64,000 nucleotides of DNA from Acidaminobacter sp. JC074. GTDB lineage: Bacteria > Bacillota > Clostridia > Peptostreptococcales > Acidaminobacteraceae. Positions 53,077 to 61,618 of the stretch are shown here, in pieces (position 1 is the first letter of the stretch; each line of letters starts with the position of its first letter). Position numbers and translations under genes: made by a program. The stretch covers positions 62,001-126,000 of the forward strand of contig NZ_VANV01000002.1 in NCBI RefSeq assembly GCF_022496765.1. Direction: 5' to 3'. The notes under the pieces are model-generated. The model was not told where the DNA came from. It did no database searches and was given only the letters and a program-made list of their open reading frames with translations.

Positions 53077-54426
53077 ATGTATAACTTATGTATTAAAAAC
53101 GGCACAATTGTAACAGAAGACAAGACTTTTCAAGGCAATATCTATGTTACAAATGACAAAATAGAAAAAATTGATGACAGTCAGATGGTTATTTTACCAT
53201 CTGAAACTGTTATTGATGCTAATGGCAAGTATGTGTTTCCGGGTTTTATTGATCCTCATGTACACTTAAATGACCCTGGCTTGACTGAAAGTGAAGACTT
53301 CTATACTGGTACAGCTTCTGCAGCAGCAGGAGGGATTACAACGGTATTAGAACATCCCTTGACTTTTCCTTTACCATCAGACGTAGAGGCGCTTAGTCAA
53401 AAAAGAGACATCGGTAATGCAAAGGCCGTCGTGGACTTTTGTCTATGGGGCGCTCTAACACCAGATAATTATGAACAAGTAGATGACATGATTGACTGGG
53501 GCGTCATTGCCTTTAAAGCTTTTATGCCTTATTCTGTGGAAATCCCACAGGTTAATGATGGTGAGTTATTAAAACATATGAGACAACTAGGTGAAAGAGA
53601 TATCCTACTTGGCATTCACTGTGAGAACGATGCCATTGTAAGAACCTGTACGGATGAAGCCAGAAAAGAGGGTCTAACATCTGTTATGGATTATGAAAAA
53701 GGTAGACCTGTATTGGCTGAAGTAGAAGCCGCTACTAGGGTATGTTTATTAGCAGAAGAATCAAAGTGTAAAGCACATGTTGTTCACTGTTCTTCTAAAG
53801 GTGCTGTAGACGTAGTAAACAGATTTAGAAACAAGGGTGTAGATGTCAGTGTAGAAACATGTAGTCATTACTTTAGATTAAATCAAGATCACCTTCATGA
53901 CTTAGGTGCCTTTGGTATTTGTAATCCACCTATCAGATCTAAACTTATGATGGTTGAGATTGAAGATTTAATATTAAAGGGTCAAATTGATTTTGTTGGT
54001 TCGGACCATGCAACTTATACATTTGAAGAAAAAGAGATAATAGATAATGATATCTTTACAGTCCCTGCTGGATTAACAGGTATTCAAACTGTCTTTCCGC
54101 TTTTATATCAACTAAGAGATAAAGGCCTTTCTTTAAATGATTTTGTAAAACTTTCATCTACCAATGCTGCTAAAAGGTTTAAACTCTATCCAAAAAAAGG
54201 TTGTTTACAAGTAGGATCAGATGCTGATATCACCATTTTAGATCCTAATACAACCTATGAAATAAATGAGGATCATTTACTTTACAAGATGAAGTGGTCA
54301 CCTTACATGGGCTATAAATTAAAGGGTAAGGTTGATTATACCATTGTAAGAGGAGAGGTTGTCTATGATGGTCATATTAAAGTCAAGCCTGGTTATGGTC
54401 AGTTTGTAAAAGGAGATCATCGATGA
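53077..54426 (+). CDS. Allantoinase/dihydroorotase-like cyclic amidase
   Basis: This enzyme hydrolyses the cyclic amide of allantoin, hydantoin or dihydropyrimidine. Zn motifs are DPHVHLNDPG, a carboxylated Lys at VIAFKAFMPY, GIHCEND, HVVHCSS and the catalytic Asp in GSDHATY. The 449-residue length and the sequence pattern are most like allantoinase (AllB). It overlaps the racemase gene by 4 bases (ATGA), so translation is coupled. It is the first of two cyclic amidases in the operon; the second starts at 56297. Allantoinase is the best guess, hydantoinase a real alternative. Confidence 0.88.
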   Translation: MYNLCIKNGTIVTEDKTFQGNIYVTNDKIEKIDDSQMVILPSETVIDANGKYVFPGFIDPHVHLNDPGLTESEDFYTGTASAAAGGITTVLEHPLTFPLPSDVEALSQKRDIGNAKAVVDFCLWGALTPDNYEQVDDMIDWGVIAFKAFMPYSVEIPQVNDGELLKHMRQLGERDILLGIHCENDAIVRTCTDEARKEGLTSVMDYEKGRPVLAEVEAATRVCLLAEESKCKAHVVHCSSKGAVDVVNRFRNKGVDVSVETCSHYFRLNQDHLHDLGAFGICNPPIRSKLMMVEIEDLILKGQIDFVGSDHATYTFEEKEIIDNDIFTVPAGLTGIQTVFPLLYQLRDKGLSLNDFVKLSSTNAAKRFKLYPKKGCLQVGSDADITILDPNTTYEINEDHLLYKMKWSPYMGYKLKGKVDYTIVRGEVVYDGHIKVKPGYGQFVKGDHR

Positions 54427-55079
54427 AGATACTTATTATCAATCCTAACAGCTCTGAAGCCATAACAAAAGGTATAAGAAAAACAGCCAAACAATATGAA
54501 AACACGGACCTTGTAATAGATACCATAAATCTTTCAGAAGCACCTCTTGGCATTGAAACTTATGAAGATGAACTGATTGCCAGTTTTGAAGTCAACAAGT
54601 ATCTTAAGAACTTAGACAAATCCTACAAGGGTGTCCTAATAGCCTGTTTTTCGGATCCGGGTCTGATGGTAGTAAGAGAATATCTAAAAGTACCTGTTAT
54701 AGGCATTGCTGAAGCGTCTCTTCATATGGCTAGTCTACTAGGACCATCCACATCATTTGTTACATCTGGTGGAAAAGAGGATATAGAAATATTTGATGAG
54801 ATATCTGCAAGATATGGATTAAAAGATAAAGTTAAGGCTATCTCTTATTTAGGTGTTGGTGTAAATGGTGTAGATGAAAGTTTGTTGGATACTATCAATA
54901 AGAGAATTGATACTTGTTTAGATCAGCATGGTGTCTCATCTGTCATCTTGGGCTGCGGTGCTTTTGCAGGCTACGGTCAAATGCTTAATAGGCATGACAT
55001 TCATGTTATTGACGGTATTAAAGAAGGCATTATGATGCTAAAAATGATGATTGACTACAGTGAGGTGGATAGTGAATAG
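54423..55079 (+). CDS. Asp/Glu/hydantoin racemase family protein (allantoin/hydantoin racemase-like)
   Basis: This is a cofactor-independent two-cysteine racemase. The catalytic cysteines are in LIACFSDPG and ILGCGAFAG, in symmetric domains. KILIINPNSSEAITKGI is the typical N-terminus of the hydantoin/allantoin racemase branch. It would interconvert the enantiomers of the cyclic substrate so that the stereospecific amidases can use both. It overlaps the allantoinase-like gene by 4 bases and the M20 gene by 8, a tight translational chain. Confidence 0.9.
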   Translation: MKILIINPNSSEAITKGIRKTAKQYENTDLVIDTINLSEAPLGIETYEDELIASFEVNKYLKNLDKSYKGVLIACFSDPGLMVVREYLKVPVIGIAEASLHMASLLGPSTSFVTSGGKEDIEIFDEISARYGLKDKVKAISYLGVGVNGVDESLLDTINKRIDTCLDQHGVSSVILGCGAFAGYGQMLNRHDIHVIDGIKEGIMMLKMMIDYSEVDSE

Positions 55080-56304
55080 ACAAGAAGTGGGTTTAAAAGC
55101 AGAAGAAATGCTTAATGAACTGGCAGACCAGACACGTATGGGTGATGAAATATGGCGTTATATTTACTCTGATACTGAAAAAAAGGGCAAGAAAATTATC
55201 CGGCAGTGGATGGAGGCACTAGGTCTTCTTGTCATTGAAGACCAGATAGGCAATCTAATCGCAAGAAAAGAAGGCAAGTCTAAGGAAACAATCGTGATAG
55301 GCTCTCATATGGATACTGTTAAAGATGGTGGCAAGTATGATGGTGCTGGTGGTATTGTGATTGGACTTTTGGCTTTAAAAGAGCTCATAGAATCGGATGA
55401 AACTTTTGATAAATCTATTGAAATTATAGCCTTTACAGAAGAAGAAGGTTCAAGGTTTTTATCAGGCTACTTAGGGTCTAAAAATCTTGTCGGTAAAATA
55501 ACACAACTAGAGTTAAACGATACAGACTCTGATGGGATTTCTTTGAAAGAGGCAATGATTTCAAATGGTTATGATCCTGAAAAGCTGCCAAAAGAAAAAC
55601 GACGTGATGTGGCTGCTTATTTGGAAGTGCACATAGAGCAGGGACCAGTTTTAGAAACATTAAGACACGATATTGGTATAGTAGAAAGCATCGTTGGTAT
55701 CAGGGCTTTTGATATTACCATAAAAGGCAGGCAAGACCATGCAGGGACAACGCCTATGGATATAAGACTCGATCCAGTATATGCTGCTTCTAAATTTATC
55801 AGTGAAACAACAGATTATGTTAGAAGATTAAGTAAGACTGCCACCTTTACCATTGGTGCCATGTCTGTTTTACCTGGTGTAAGTAATGTCATTGCAGACA
55901 GCACTAACTTCTCAATAGACCTTAGAGATCGGTCAGAAGAAGACCTAGTCAATGTAACTGATAGAATATATGAGTCATTAGGATCTTTAGAAGAACAAGG
56001 ATATGCAGTCACGATAAAACTGCTTTGTGCTGAAGAACCTGTTGATCTTGATTCACGTCTTTCAGATTTTATGTATGATAAATCACAAAATCTGGGTCTA
56101 AGGACTATGAAGATGGTGTCTGGCGCTGGTCATGATGCTCAGATTATTGCACCTCATATAAAGACCGGTCTAATATTTGTACCAAGTGTGAAGGGTAGAA
56201 GTCATTCTTCTGACGAATATACAAAATCATATGATCTAGGAAATGGTGTTTTACTTCTAGCGACTATACTTAAAGAGATGTTACAAGGAGAATTTGATGT
56301 TTGA
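55072..56304 (+). CDS. M20-family N-carbamoyl-L-amino-acid hydrolase/allantoate amidohydrolase
   Basis: This metal-dependent amidohydrolase acts on a carbamoyl or ureido group. Metal-site motifs are GSHMDTVKDGGKYDGAGG, EEEGSRFLSGYLGSKN, HIEQGPVLE and the dimerisation DHAGTTPMDIRLD. It resembles AllC (allantoate amidohydrolase) and HyuC (carbamoylase). The frame opens at 55051, but a GTG at 55072 with GAGG upstream gives M-N-R-Q-E-V-G-L and is the likely start. It overlaps the next gene by 8 bases. It would release ammonia and CO2, or a free amino acid, from the opened ring. Confidence 0.9.
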   Translation: MNRQEVGLKAEEMLNELADQTRMGDEIWRYIYSDTEKKGKKIIRQWMEALGLLVIEDQIGNLIARKEGKSKETIVIGSHMDTVKDGGKYDGAGGIVIGLLALKELIESDETFDKSIEIIAFTEEEGSRFLSGYLGSKNLVGKITQLELNDTDSDGISLKEAMISNGYDPEKLPKEKRRDVAAYLEVHIEQGPVLETLRHDIGIVESIVGIRAFDITIKGRQDHAGTTPMDIRLDPVYAASKFISETTDYVRRLSKTATFTIGAMSVLPGVSNVIADSTNFSIDLRDRSEEDLVNVTDRIYESLGSLEEQGYAVTIKLLCAEEPVDLDSRLSDFMYDKSQNLGLRTMKMVSGAGHDAQIIAPHIKTGLIFVPSVKGRSHSSDEYTKSYDLGNGVLLLATILKEMLQGEFDV

Positions 56305-57658
56305 TAAAGTAATCATATCAGGCCAAGTTATGTTAATGGAAGGCCTGGTTAAAACCAATATTGGTATAAAAAATGGAAAAATTGATAAAGTTGATCCTTC
56401 TATACAAGCAAGCGATGGTCTTGAAGTCATTGATGCCAGTGGTAAAATCGTCTTTCCAGGTGGCATTGATGCTCATATCCATTGTGAAGATGGTACTGTT
56501 GAAGAGAGAGAGGATTTTTATCATTTAACCAAAGGATGTGCCTCGAGTGGTATTACAACTGCCCTAATAATGCCAACACCAGGTGTGCTTGTCAACAGTA
56601 AGGCTCGCTTTAATGAACGTGTTGACTTAATAGATGAGAGAGCATATATCGATTACGGACTAATTGGCGGTGCAGGTTCTGATAACCTAGATAGTATAAA
56701 GGAACAAGCTGATGCTGGTGTTGTAGGTTTTAAAACATTTTGTTGTAATCCAGAATGGGAAGGAGAAGACACTGAAGGCTGTTGTTCCTTTTCAAATGGT
56801 AGTTTGATTGAAATCATGCAAGCAGTTAAAGAAACAGGCTTGATTCATGCCTTACATGTTCAGGATATGGAAATCTCTGACCATAGGGCTAAGACAGGTA
56901 ACAACACATTAGAAGACTTTGTTTATTCGCTGGATTCTATCGTTGAAACCTCTGGTGTTGCCTCAGCTCTTGCTATGTCTAAGTATGTAAATGCGCCGGT
57001 ACACTTTTGCCATATCTCTTATAAGGACTCCTTAGAGCTTATCTATGATGCCAAAAGAAGAAATCAAGATGTGACATGTGAAGTCTTGACACTTAATTTG
57101 GAAAAAACAAATAAAGCCATTAAGGAGCAGTATCCTTACATTATGTGGTATCCGCTTCCTGGTAGTGATGAGGATAAAAATGCAATCTACAATGGTATAG
57201 ATAATGGTACTGTTGATATGGTCAACAGCGATCATTCGCCATTTACTAAAACCGAGTTAGAAGAATCAGTAAAAGAGAGCATCTACAATGCCTTGCCAGG
57301 CGGTACGAATCTAGAAGTCACTTTACCACTTTTGCTTCATAAGGTAAATGAGGGTATTTTGACTTTGTCCCAAGTACATGAACTTTTTATGGTTAATCCT
57401 GCTAAAAGGTTTAACTTATATCCTCAAAAGGGTGTTATTATGGAGGGCTCTGATGCAGACCTTGTTCTTATAGATATGAACAAAGAAAAGACCTTTGTTG
57501 AAGGAGACCACCATATTCGATGTAACTATACTCAAATAGATGGCATGACTTTAAAAGGAAATCCTGTTATGACGCTTCTAAGAGGTCAAGTCATCATGCA
57601 AGACGGACAAATTACAGGCAAAGTAGGTTATGGTCAAGTAGTCAAACCAAAACGTTAA
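56297..57658 (+). CDS. Dihydropyrimidinase/phenylhydantoinase-like cyclic amidase
   Basis: This is the second cyclic amidase of the operon. Zn motifs are AHIHCEDGT, a carboxylated Lys in VVGFKTFCCN, HALHVQDMEI, PVHFCHIS and catalytic D in VNSDHSPFTK. The HIHCEDG box differs from the HVHLNDP of the first enzyme, so their substrates likely differ: one five-membered ring, one six-membered or another substituted hydantoin. An ATG at 56297 with AAGGAG 6 bases upstream is the start. It is the last gene of the operon. Confidence 0.87.
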   Translation: MFDKVIISGQVMLMEGLVKTNIGIKNGKIDKVDPSIQASDGLEVIDASGKIVFPGGIDAHIHCEDGTVEEREDFYHLTKGCASSGITTALIMPTPGVLVNSKARFNERVDLIDERAYIDYGLIGGAGSDNLDSIKEQADAGVVGFKTFCCNPEWEGEDTEGCCSFSNGSLIEIMQAVKETGLIHALHVQDMEISDHRAKTGNNTLEDFVYSLDSIVETSGVASALAMSKYVNAPVHFCHISYKDSLELIYDAKRRNQDVTCEVLTLNLEKTNKAIKEQYPYIMWYPLPGSDEDKNAIYNGIDNGTVDMVNSDHSPFTKTELEESVKESIYNALPGGTNLEVTLPLLLHKVNEGILTLSQVHELFMVNPAKRFNLYPQKGVIMEGSDADLVLIDMNKEKTFVEGDHHIRCNYTQIDGMTLKGNPVMTLLRGQVIMQDGQITGKVGYGQVVKPKR

Positions 57659-57662
57659 TCAG

Positions 57663-57696
57663 AGAATCTTTAGCATTTGCTAGAGATTCTATTTTT
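57663..57696 (+). terminator. Terminator of the ring-opening operon
   Basis: A 12-bp stem with one wobble (57663-57674 with 57679-57690), an ATTT loop and a T5 tail. Confidence 0.85.
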
Positions 57697-57708
57697 ATGT
57701 TTATATAT

Positions 57709-57758
57709 GTTGCGTATGCAACGAAGGTATGTTATGATTACTTTGTTGCAAAAGCAAC
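57709..57758 (+). promoter_or_regulatory. ABC exporter promoter with twin operators GTTGC-N4-GCAAC
   Basis: Two identical-arm palindromes lie at 57709-57722 (spacer GTAT) and 57745-57758 (spacer AAAA). Between and over them is a promoter, TTGCGT (57710-57715), 17-bp spacer, TATGAT (57733-57738). One operator covers the -35 box and the other the start point, the classic layout of a repressor. The MarR gene just downstream is the likely repressor. Confidence 0.7.
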
Positions 57759-57777
57759 GAATTGAGAGGAGGGGAAA

Positions 57778-59493
57778 ATGATAAGAAAATTTATAGCTTA
57801 TTACAAGCCTTACAGAGTATCATTTATCATTAACTTATTTGCAGCCTTGATGATTTCATTTTTAGGACTTTTATATCCTATACTAACTAGACAAATGCTT
57901 AATGATTATATACCAAATATGAATATGAACATGATCATAATAGGTGGACTGATACTGCTGGGGTCATATCTTGTTAGAATGCTTTTAAGGTTTTGGATGC
58001 AGTATAATGGTCATATGATTGGAGTAAAGATCCAGAGGGATATGAGACTAGAGATGTTTCATAAACTACAAAAGTTGCCTTATAAATACTTTGATGACCA
58101 CGAAACAGGAGAAGTACTATCTAAGTTGGTAGATGACTTAAATCCCATCGTTGAGTGTGCCCATCATATTCCAACTGATTTCTTTACATCAGTTGTCATG
58201 CTAGTAGGCTCTTTTATTTTCCTTGCAAGTATTGACTTGATGTTAACACTGGTTGTATTTATGTGTATACCGATCTTAGTCTTTATAACCATAAAAACGA
58301 GAAAACAATTATCATCTGCCTTTAAAGAGGCCAGAGTAGGTATGGCCATGGTCAATACATCAATGGAGTCTAGTGTGACAGGCATCAGAGTGACAAAAGC
58401 TTATACAAACTCGGATATTGAGTATGACAAGTTCAAAGACAATATATCTTTTTTAGTTGGTGCAAGAAGAAAAGGCTTTAAGGCTTTAGGCATTTTCTTA
58501 TCCTCATCATCATTTGTGACGGACTTGTTCAATGTTGTTCTCTTAATTGTGGGTGGCTACAGCCTATATTTAGGTAGAATAAGCTTTGGGGATTTCTCAT
58601 CTTTCATTATATCTATTAACTTGTTTATTGGTCCTGTCAATACACTTATAAGACTTGTGGAACAATATCAAAGTGGTATGGCTGGCTTTGAAAGATTTGT
58701 CGGTGTATTAGGTGAAGATGAAGAAGTAGATGATAAGGATGCTACAGCACTATTAAATGCAAGAGGTGATATTGAATTCTCAAACGTTTCTTTTTCGTAC
58801 GATGGCAGTGAAAATGTCCTAGAAGATATTTCTTTTAAAATTGATGCAGGAAAATCTATCGCATTAGTAGGCGCATCTGGTGGCGGTAAAACGACCATTT
58901 GTAGCCTTTTGATGAGATTTTATGAGAAAAATGCAGGTGAAATCAAGATAGACGGTAAGAAAATTGAAGACTATACCTATCATTCGTTAAGAAACAATAT
59001 TGGTATTGTTCAGCAAGATGTCTTTTTATTCTCAGGTTCTATATACGATAACATAGTATACGGCAGACCAGATGCAAGTCATGATCAAGTGATAGAGGCT
59101 GCTAAACAAGCCAATATACATGACTTTGTTTTATCTCTAAAAGATGGTTATAATACTGAAATAGGTGAAAGAGGCATAAAACTTTCGGGTGGTCAAAAAC
59201 AACGAATCAGTCTTGCAAGAATGTTCTTAAAGAATCCTAAGATACTGATTTTAGACGAGGCGACAAGTGCACTTGATAACACAACAGAAAATCTAATTCA
59301 AAAGGAACTAGATGAACTTTGTAAGAACAGAACAACCATTGTGGTTGCTCATAGACTTTCTACTGTAAAAAATGTAGACCATATTATGGTCATTGGTAAA
59401 AAGATATTAGAAGAAGGCTATCATGAAGATTTAATTTCAAAAGGTGGCATTTATAATGACTTGTATAACATGCAGTTCAAGAAAATAGGTTAG
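57778..59493 (+). CDS. ABC exporter, fused permease-ATPase (LmrA/MsbA type)
   Basis: This is a half-transporter: six membrane segments in residues 10-300, then an ATPase domain. Walker A is GASGGGKTTIC, the signature LSGGQKQRI, Walker B ILILDEATSAL, and the H-loop HRLST. A homodimer would export drugs, lipids or peptides. It is single, with no partner gene, and 571 residues long. GAGGAGG precedes the ATG. It has a strong terminator downstream shared with a convergent MarR gene. The two operators in its promoter suggest inducible resistance. Cargo unknown. Confidence 0.94.
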   Translation: MIRKFIAYYKPYRVSFIINLFAALMISFLGLLYPILTRQMLNDYIPNMNMNMIIIGGLILLGSYLVRMLLRFWMQYNGHMIGVKIQRDMRLEMFHKLQKLPYKYFDDHETGEVLSKLVDDLNPIVECAHHIPTDFFTSVVMLVGSFIFLASIDLMLTLVVFMCIPILVFITIKTRKQLSSAFKEARVGMAMVNTSMESSVTGIRVTKAYTNSDIEYDKFKDNISFLVGARRKGFKALGIFLSSSSFVTDLFNVVLLIVGGYSLYLGRISFGDFSSFIISINLFIGPVNTLIRLVEQYQSGMAGFERFVGVLGEDEEVDDKDATALLNARGDIEFSNVSFSYDGSENVLEDISFKIDAGKSIALVGASGGGKTTICSLLMRFYEKNAGEIKIDGKKIEDYTYHSLRNNIGIVQQDVFLFSGSIYDNIVYGRPDASHDQVIEAAKQANIHDFVLSLKDGYNTEIGERGIKLSGGQKQRISLARMFLKNPKILILDEATSALDNTTENLIQKELDELCKNRTTIVVAHRLSTVKNVDHIMVIGKKILEEGYHEDLISKGGIYNDLYNMQFKKIG

Positions 59494-59497
59494 TGTT

Positions 59498-59532
59498 AAA
59501 AAGCCAAGACTTCAACTTAAGTCTTGGCTTTT
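59498..59532. terminator. Bidirectional terminator between the ABC exporter and MarR
   Basis: A perfect stem of about 14 bp (59499-59512 with 59519-59532) with A- and T-rich ends lies between the convergent genes. Confidence 0.9.
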
Positions 59533-59960
59533 ATTTCGTTTTTTATATGTTCTTTGGCATTTTTATTCATGTCTAATATCATAGATGAAATCAGTTCTCT
59601 CTCGTCATCAGAAAAGCCCTCTGTAAGAATATCATTCCATTCTCTTTTAAGCTGCATAATCTTATCAAACATGTCATGTGCCTTTTGAGTTGGGTGTAAA
59701 GTATATTTTCTTTTATCAAACTCATAAACTTTTCTTGTTGCATAACCATGTTTTTCTAAATGCTCTATGGCTCTTTTAACACTTGACCTGTTAACGCCAA
59801 GATGATCAGCTAGCTGGTCTTGTCTGATACCTTCTATTTTAACAATATGTATGATGTAAGTTGAGTAGTTATGGTCTAGGGCATACTCTGATAAATGATG
59901 GTCGAAATAGCGACGTGCTCTGGAGTTGAGTAAACCTATATATCTATGTAAATTTTCCAT
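59517..59960 (-). CDS. MarR-family transcriptional regulator
   Basis: This is a 147-residue winged-helix repressor. The recognition region is GIRQDQLADHLGVNRSSVKRAIEHLEKHG and the wing is YATRKVYEFDKRKYTLH. Dimerisation helices flank it. MarR proteins bind palindromes and leave them on binding a phenolic or drug ligand. Its neighbour is the ABC exporter with two matching palindromes in the promoter, so it is very likely its regulator. Its own promoter does not carry the same GTTGC-N4-GCAAC site. Confidence 0.92.
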   Translation of the reverse strand: MENLHRYIGLLNSRARRYFDHHLSEYALDHNYSTYIIHIVKIEGIRQDQLADHLGVNRSSVKRAIEHLEKHGYATRKVYEFDKRKYTLHPTQKAHDMFDKIMQLKREWNDILTEGFSDDERELISSMILDMNKNAKEHIKNEIKAKT

Positions 59961-60048
59961 CTTAACCTCGTTTCTTTTACTATTATATCATTTTCTACAT
60001 TTTTAAGTCTAGATATTATAAATAAAACTATTTGAATGAATGAGGATT

Positions 60049-60107
60049 TTGACATGAAATAGTTAAAATGATACTATGATATTAACTAATATATAAATTA
60101 GCTAATT
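60049..60107 (+). promoter_or_regulatory. Promoter and palindrome upstream of the Phd-Uma2 gene
   Basis: TTGACA (60049-60054), 17-bp spacer, TACTAT (60072-60077). Downstream are CTAAT-N6-ATTAG (60086-60101) and the perfect AATTAGCTAATT (60096-60107), overlapping. This may be autoregulation by the Phd-like domain. Confidence 0.55.
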
Positions 60108-60117
60108 GGAGGTTGTT

Positions 60118-60822
60118 ATGATTATTAATGCTACTGAAGTAAAAAACTCATTCGGAAAGATGTTAAAGTTATTAGACTATGAAGACATAATTGTTAAAAA
60201 GAATGGTCGTGTGGTTGCAAAGATCATTAAGTATACTGAAAAACTAGATCCAAACAATCTAGTCAAAGAATCTATTGTACCTTATGAGCCAAAAGATAGG
60301 AAGGTGTCTTATGAGGAGTTTTTAAAGCTAACCGCTAATAGTGAAAATAGGTATGAGCTTTTAAATGGAGAAATCTATTTGCTTGCATCACCAAAGGTTA
60401 AACATCAGATGGCTGTTGGCAAGCTTCATGGAGAGCTTTGTAGACTAGATTTAGGTGGTTGTGTGCCTTTTATTTCCCCCTTTGATATCAAGCTGGAAGT
60501 AGACGACAAAATTAATGTACTGCAACCGGACTTGGGCATCATATGTAATCTAGAAAAATATACTGATGAAGAAGACCGGTATCAGGGGGTGCCTACTTTA
60601 GTCGTTGAAGTTTTATCACCTTCATCTATCAGTCGTGATAAAGTTAAAAAACTCAATGTCTATATGTTATCTGGTGTAGAGGAATATTGGATTGTAGATC
60701 CAATAAAGGAAAGAGCTTATGTATATCATTTCAAAGACTTTGAAATAGAAAACTATGAGGAGTTCGATAGAGCAGATGGTATAAAGTCTTTTAGATTTGA
60801 AAACTTAAAAGTAGAATGGTAA
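60118..60822 (+). CDS. Phd/YefM-like antitoxin domain fused to a Uma2-family nuclease-like domain
   Basis: Residues 1-45 have the Phd/YefM pattern (INATEVKNSFGKMLKLL, then IIVKKNGRVVAKI). Residues about 65-234 match the Uma2/DUF820 PD-(D/E)xK fold. YELLNGEIYLLASP, the catalytic Asp in LQPDLGIICN, the ExL motif in LVVEVLSPSS and RDKVKKLNVYMLSGVEEYWIVDP are present. Whether the enzyme is active is not shown. The start at 60118 follows TGGAGG. Together they look like a self-regulating nuclease unit. No separate toxin gene is adjacent. Confidence 0.87.
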   Translation: MIINATEVKNSFGKMLKLLDYEDIIVKKNGRVVAKIIKYTEKLDPNNLVKESIVPYEPKDRKVSYEEFLKLTANSENRYELLNGEIYLLASPKVKHQMAVGKLHGELCRLDLGGCVPFISPFDIKLEVDDKINVLQPDLGIICNLEKYTDEEDRYQGVPTLVVEVLSPSSISRDKVKKLNVYMLSGVEEYWIVDPIKERAYVYHFKDFEIENYEEFDRADGIKSFRFENLKVEW

Positions 60823-60842
60823 TACAAAAATACCTTCAATAC

Positions 60843-60875
60843 AAAAAAACTTAGATATCACATCTAAGTTTTTTT
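60843..60875. terminator. Bidirectional terminator between Phd-Uma2 and TetR
   Basis: A 14-bp perfect stem (60843-60856 with 60862-60875) has A7 and T7 ends, over the TetR stop codon. Confidence 0.92.
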
Positions 60876-61514
60876 ATTTAGTAAATGTCGAAGCTGTAGT
60901 ATTGAAAACTCGCTTAAATATAGGTCGTAATCAGGTACTAAGAATCTGCAATTAAGCTCATTATAGATTTCATGTTGAAGTTCTGAAGCATTATTTGCAG
61001 AATACAAGCCTCTTGAATAAAAGAGTACACTATTAACAAAATGGATGGTTTGATCATCTGTTAAACTTGGAAATACTTCTGATAAGAGATCAGTGATTCT
61101 TTTACTTATTACCATGACACTAGATTTATGTGAACGTAATTTCTCAGCCGTGGCTTTTTTTTCCAATAGAGATAGGTCGATTGTTAGAAGGTGTAACAAT
61201 CGTTTGTTCCTGGTTAATACTTCAATGAATTTATACGTAAAATCTTCAACCGTTACATTCTTTAATGCGTGTATCGACTTTTCTAGTTCTTGTATGAAGT
61301 CCTCTAAATCTAGAAGCAATACTTTTAAATAGATTTCTTCAATCGTCTTAAAGTATTTGTAGAGGTTTATTCTTGAGAATGAAAGTTCTTCAGCAATTTT
61401 TGTTAAAGTGATTTCTTCAAAATCCATTGTTGTATAAAGCTTTTTAGCTGCACTGATTATCTCTTGTATTCTTTTATCCTTTTGTTCATCTGAACGTGCT
61501 CTTTGAAATGTCAT
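60864..61514 (-). CDS. TetR-family transcriptional regulator
   Basis: This is a TetR protein with an N-terminal HTH (IISAAKKLYTTMDFEEITLTKIAEELSFSRINLYKYFKTIEEIY, residues about 15-60) and a helical ligand domain. The frame runs upstream to 61556, but a GAGGAG site at 61522-61527 (minus strand) fits the ATG at 61514 (MTFQRARSDEQK). It is divergent from the EFR1/OYE operon. The two 19-bp palindromes between them (61555-61605) are the likely binding sites. Confidence 0.92.
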   Translation of the reverse strand: MTFQRARSDEQKDKRIQEIISAAKKLYTTMDFEEITLTKIAEELSFSRINLYKYFKTIEEIYLKVLLLDLEDFIQELEKSIHALKNVTVEDFTYKFIEVLTRNKRLLHLLTIDLSLLEKKATAEKLRSHKSSVMVISKRITDLLSEVFPSLTDDQTIHFVNSVLFYSRGLYSANNASELQHEIYNELNCRFLVPDYDLYLSEFSILQLRHLLNKKT

Positions 61515-61549
61515 ATTAGATCTCCTCAAAAGTATTTTATCATAAAGTA

Positions 61550-61605
61550 TTGACAAGTTACAAGGTGTAACTTATAATCGTTTTATAAATTACGCAACGT
61601 AACTT
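61550..61605 (+). promoter_or_regulatory. Consensus promoter with two TetR-type operators
   Basis: A perfect TTGACA (61550-61555), 17-bp spacer, TATAAT (61573-61578). Operator 1 AAGTTAC-N5-GTAACTT (61555-61573) lies between the boxes, and operator 2 AAATTAC-N5-GTAACTT (61587-61605) near the start point, 32 bp apart. This is repression of a strong promoter. Confidence 0.8.
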
Positions 61606-61618
61606 AAAAGGAGGCGGT

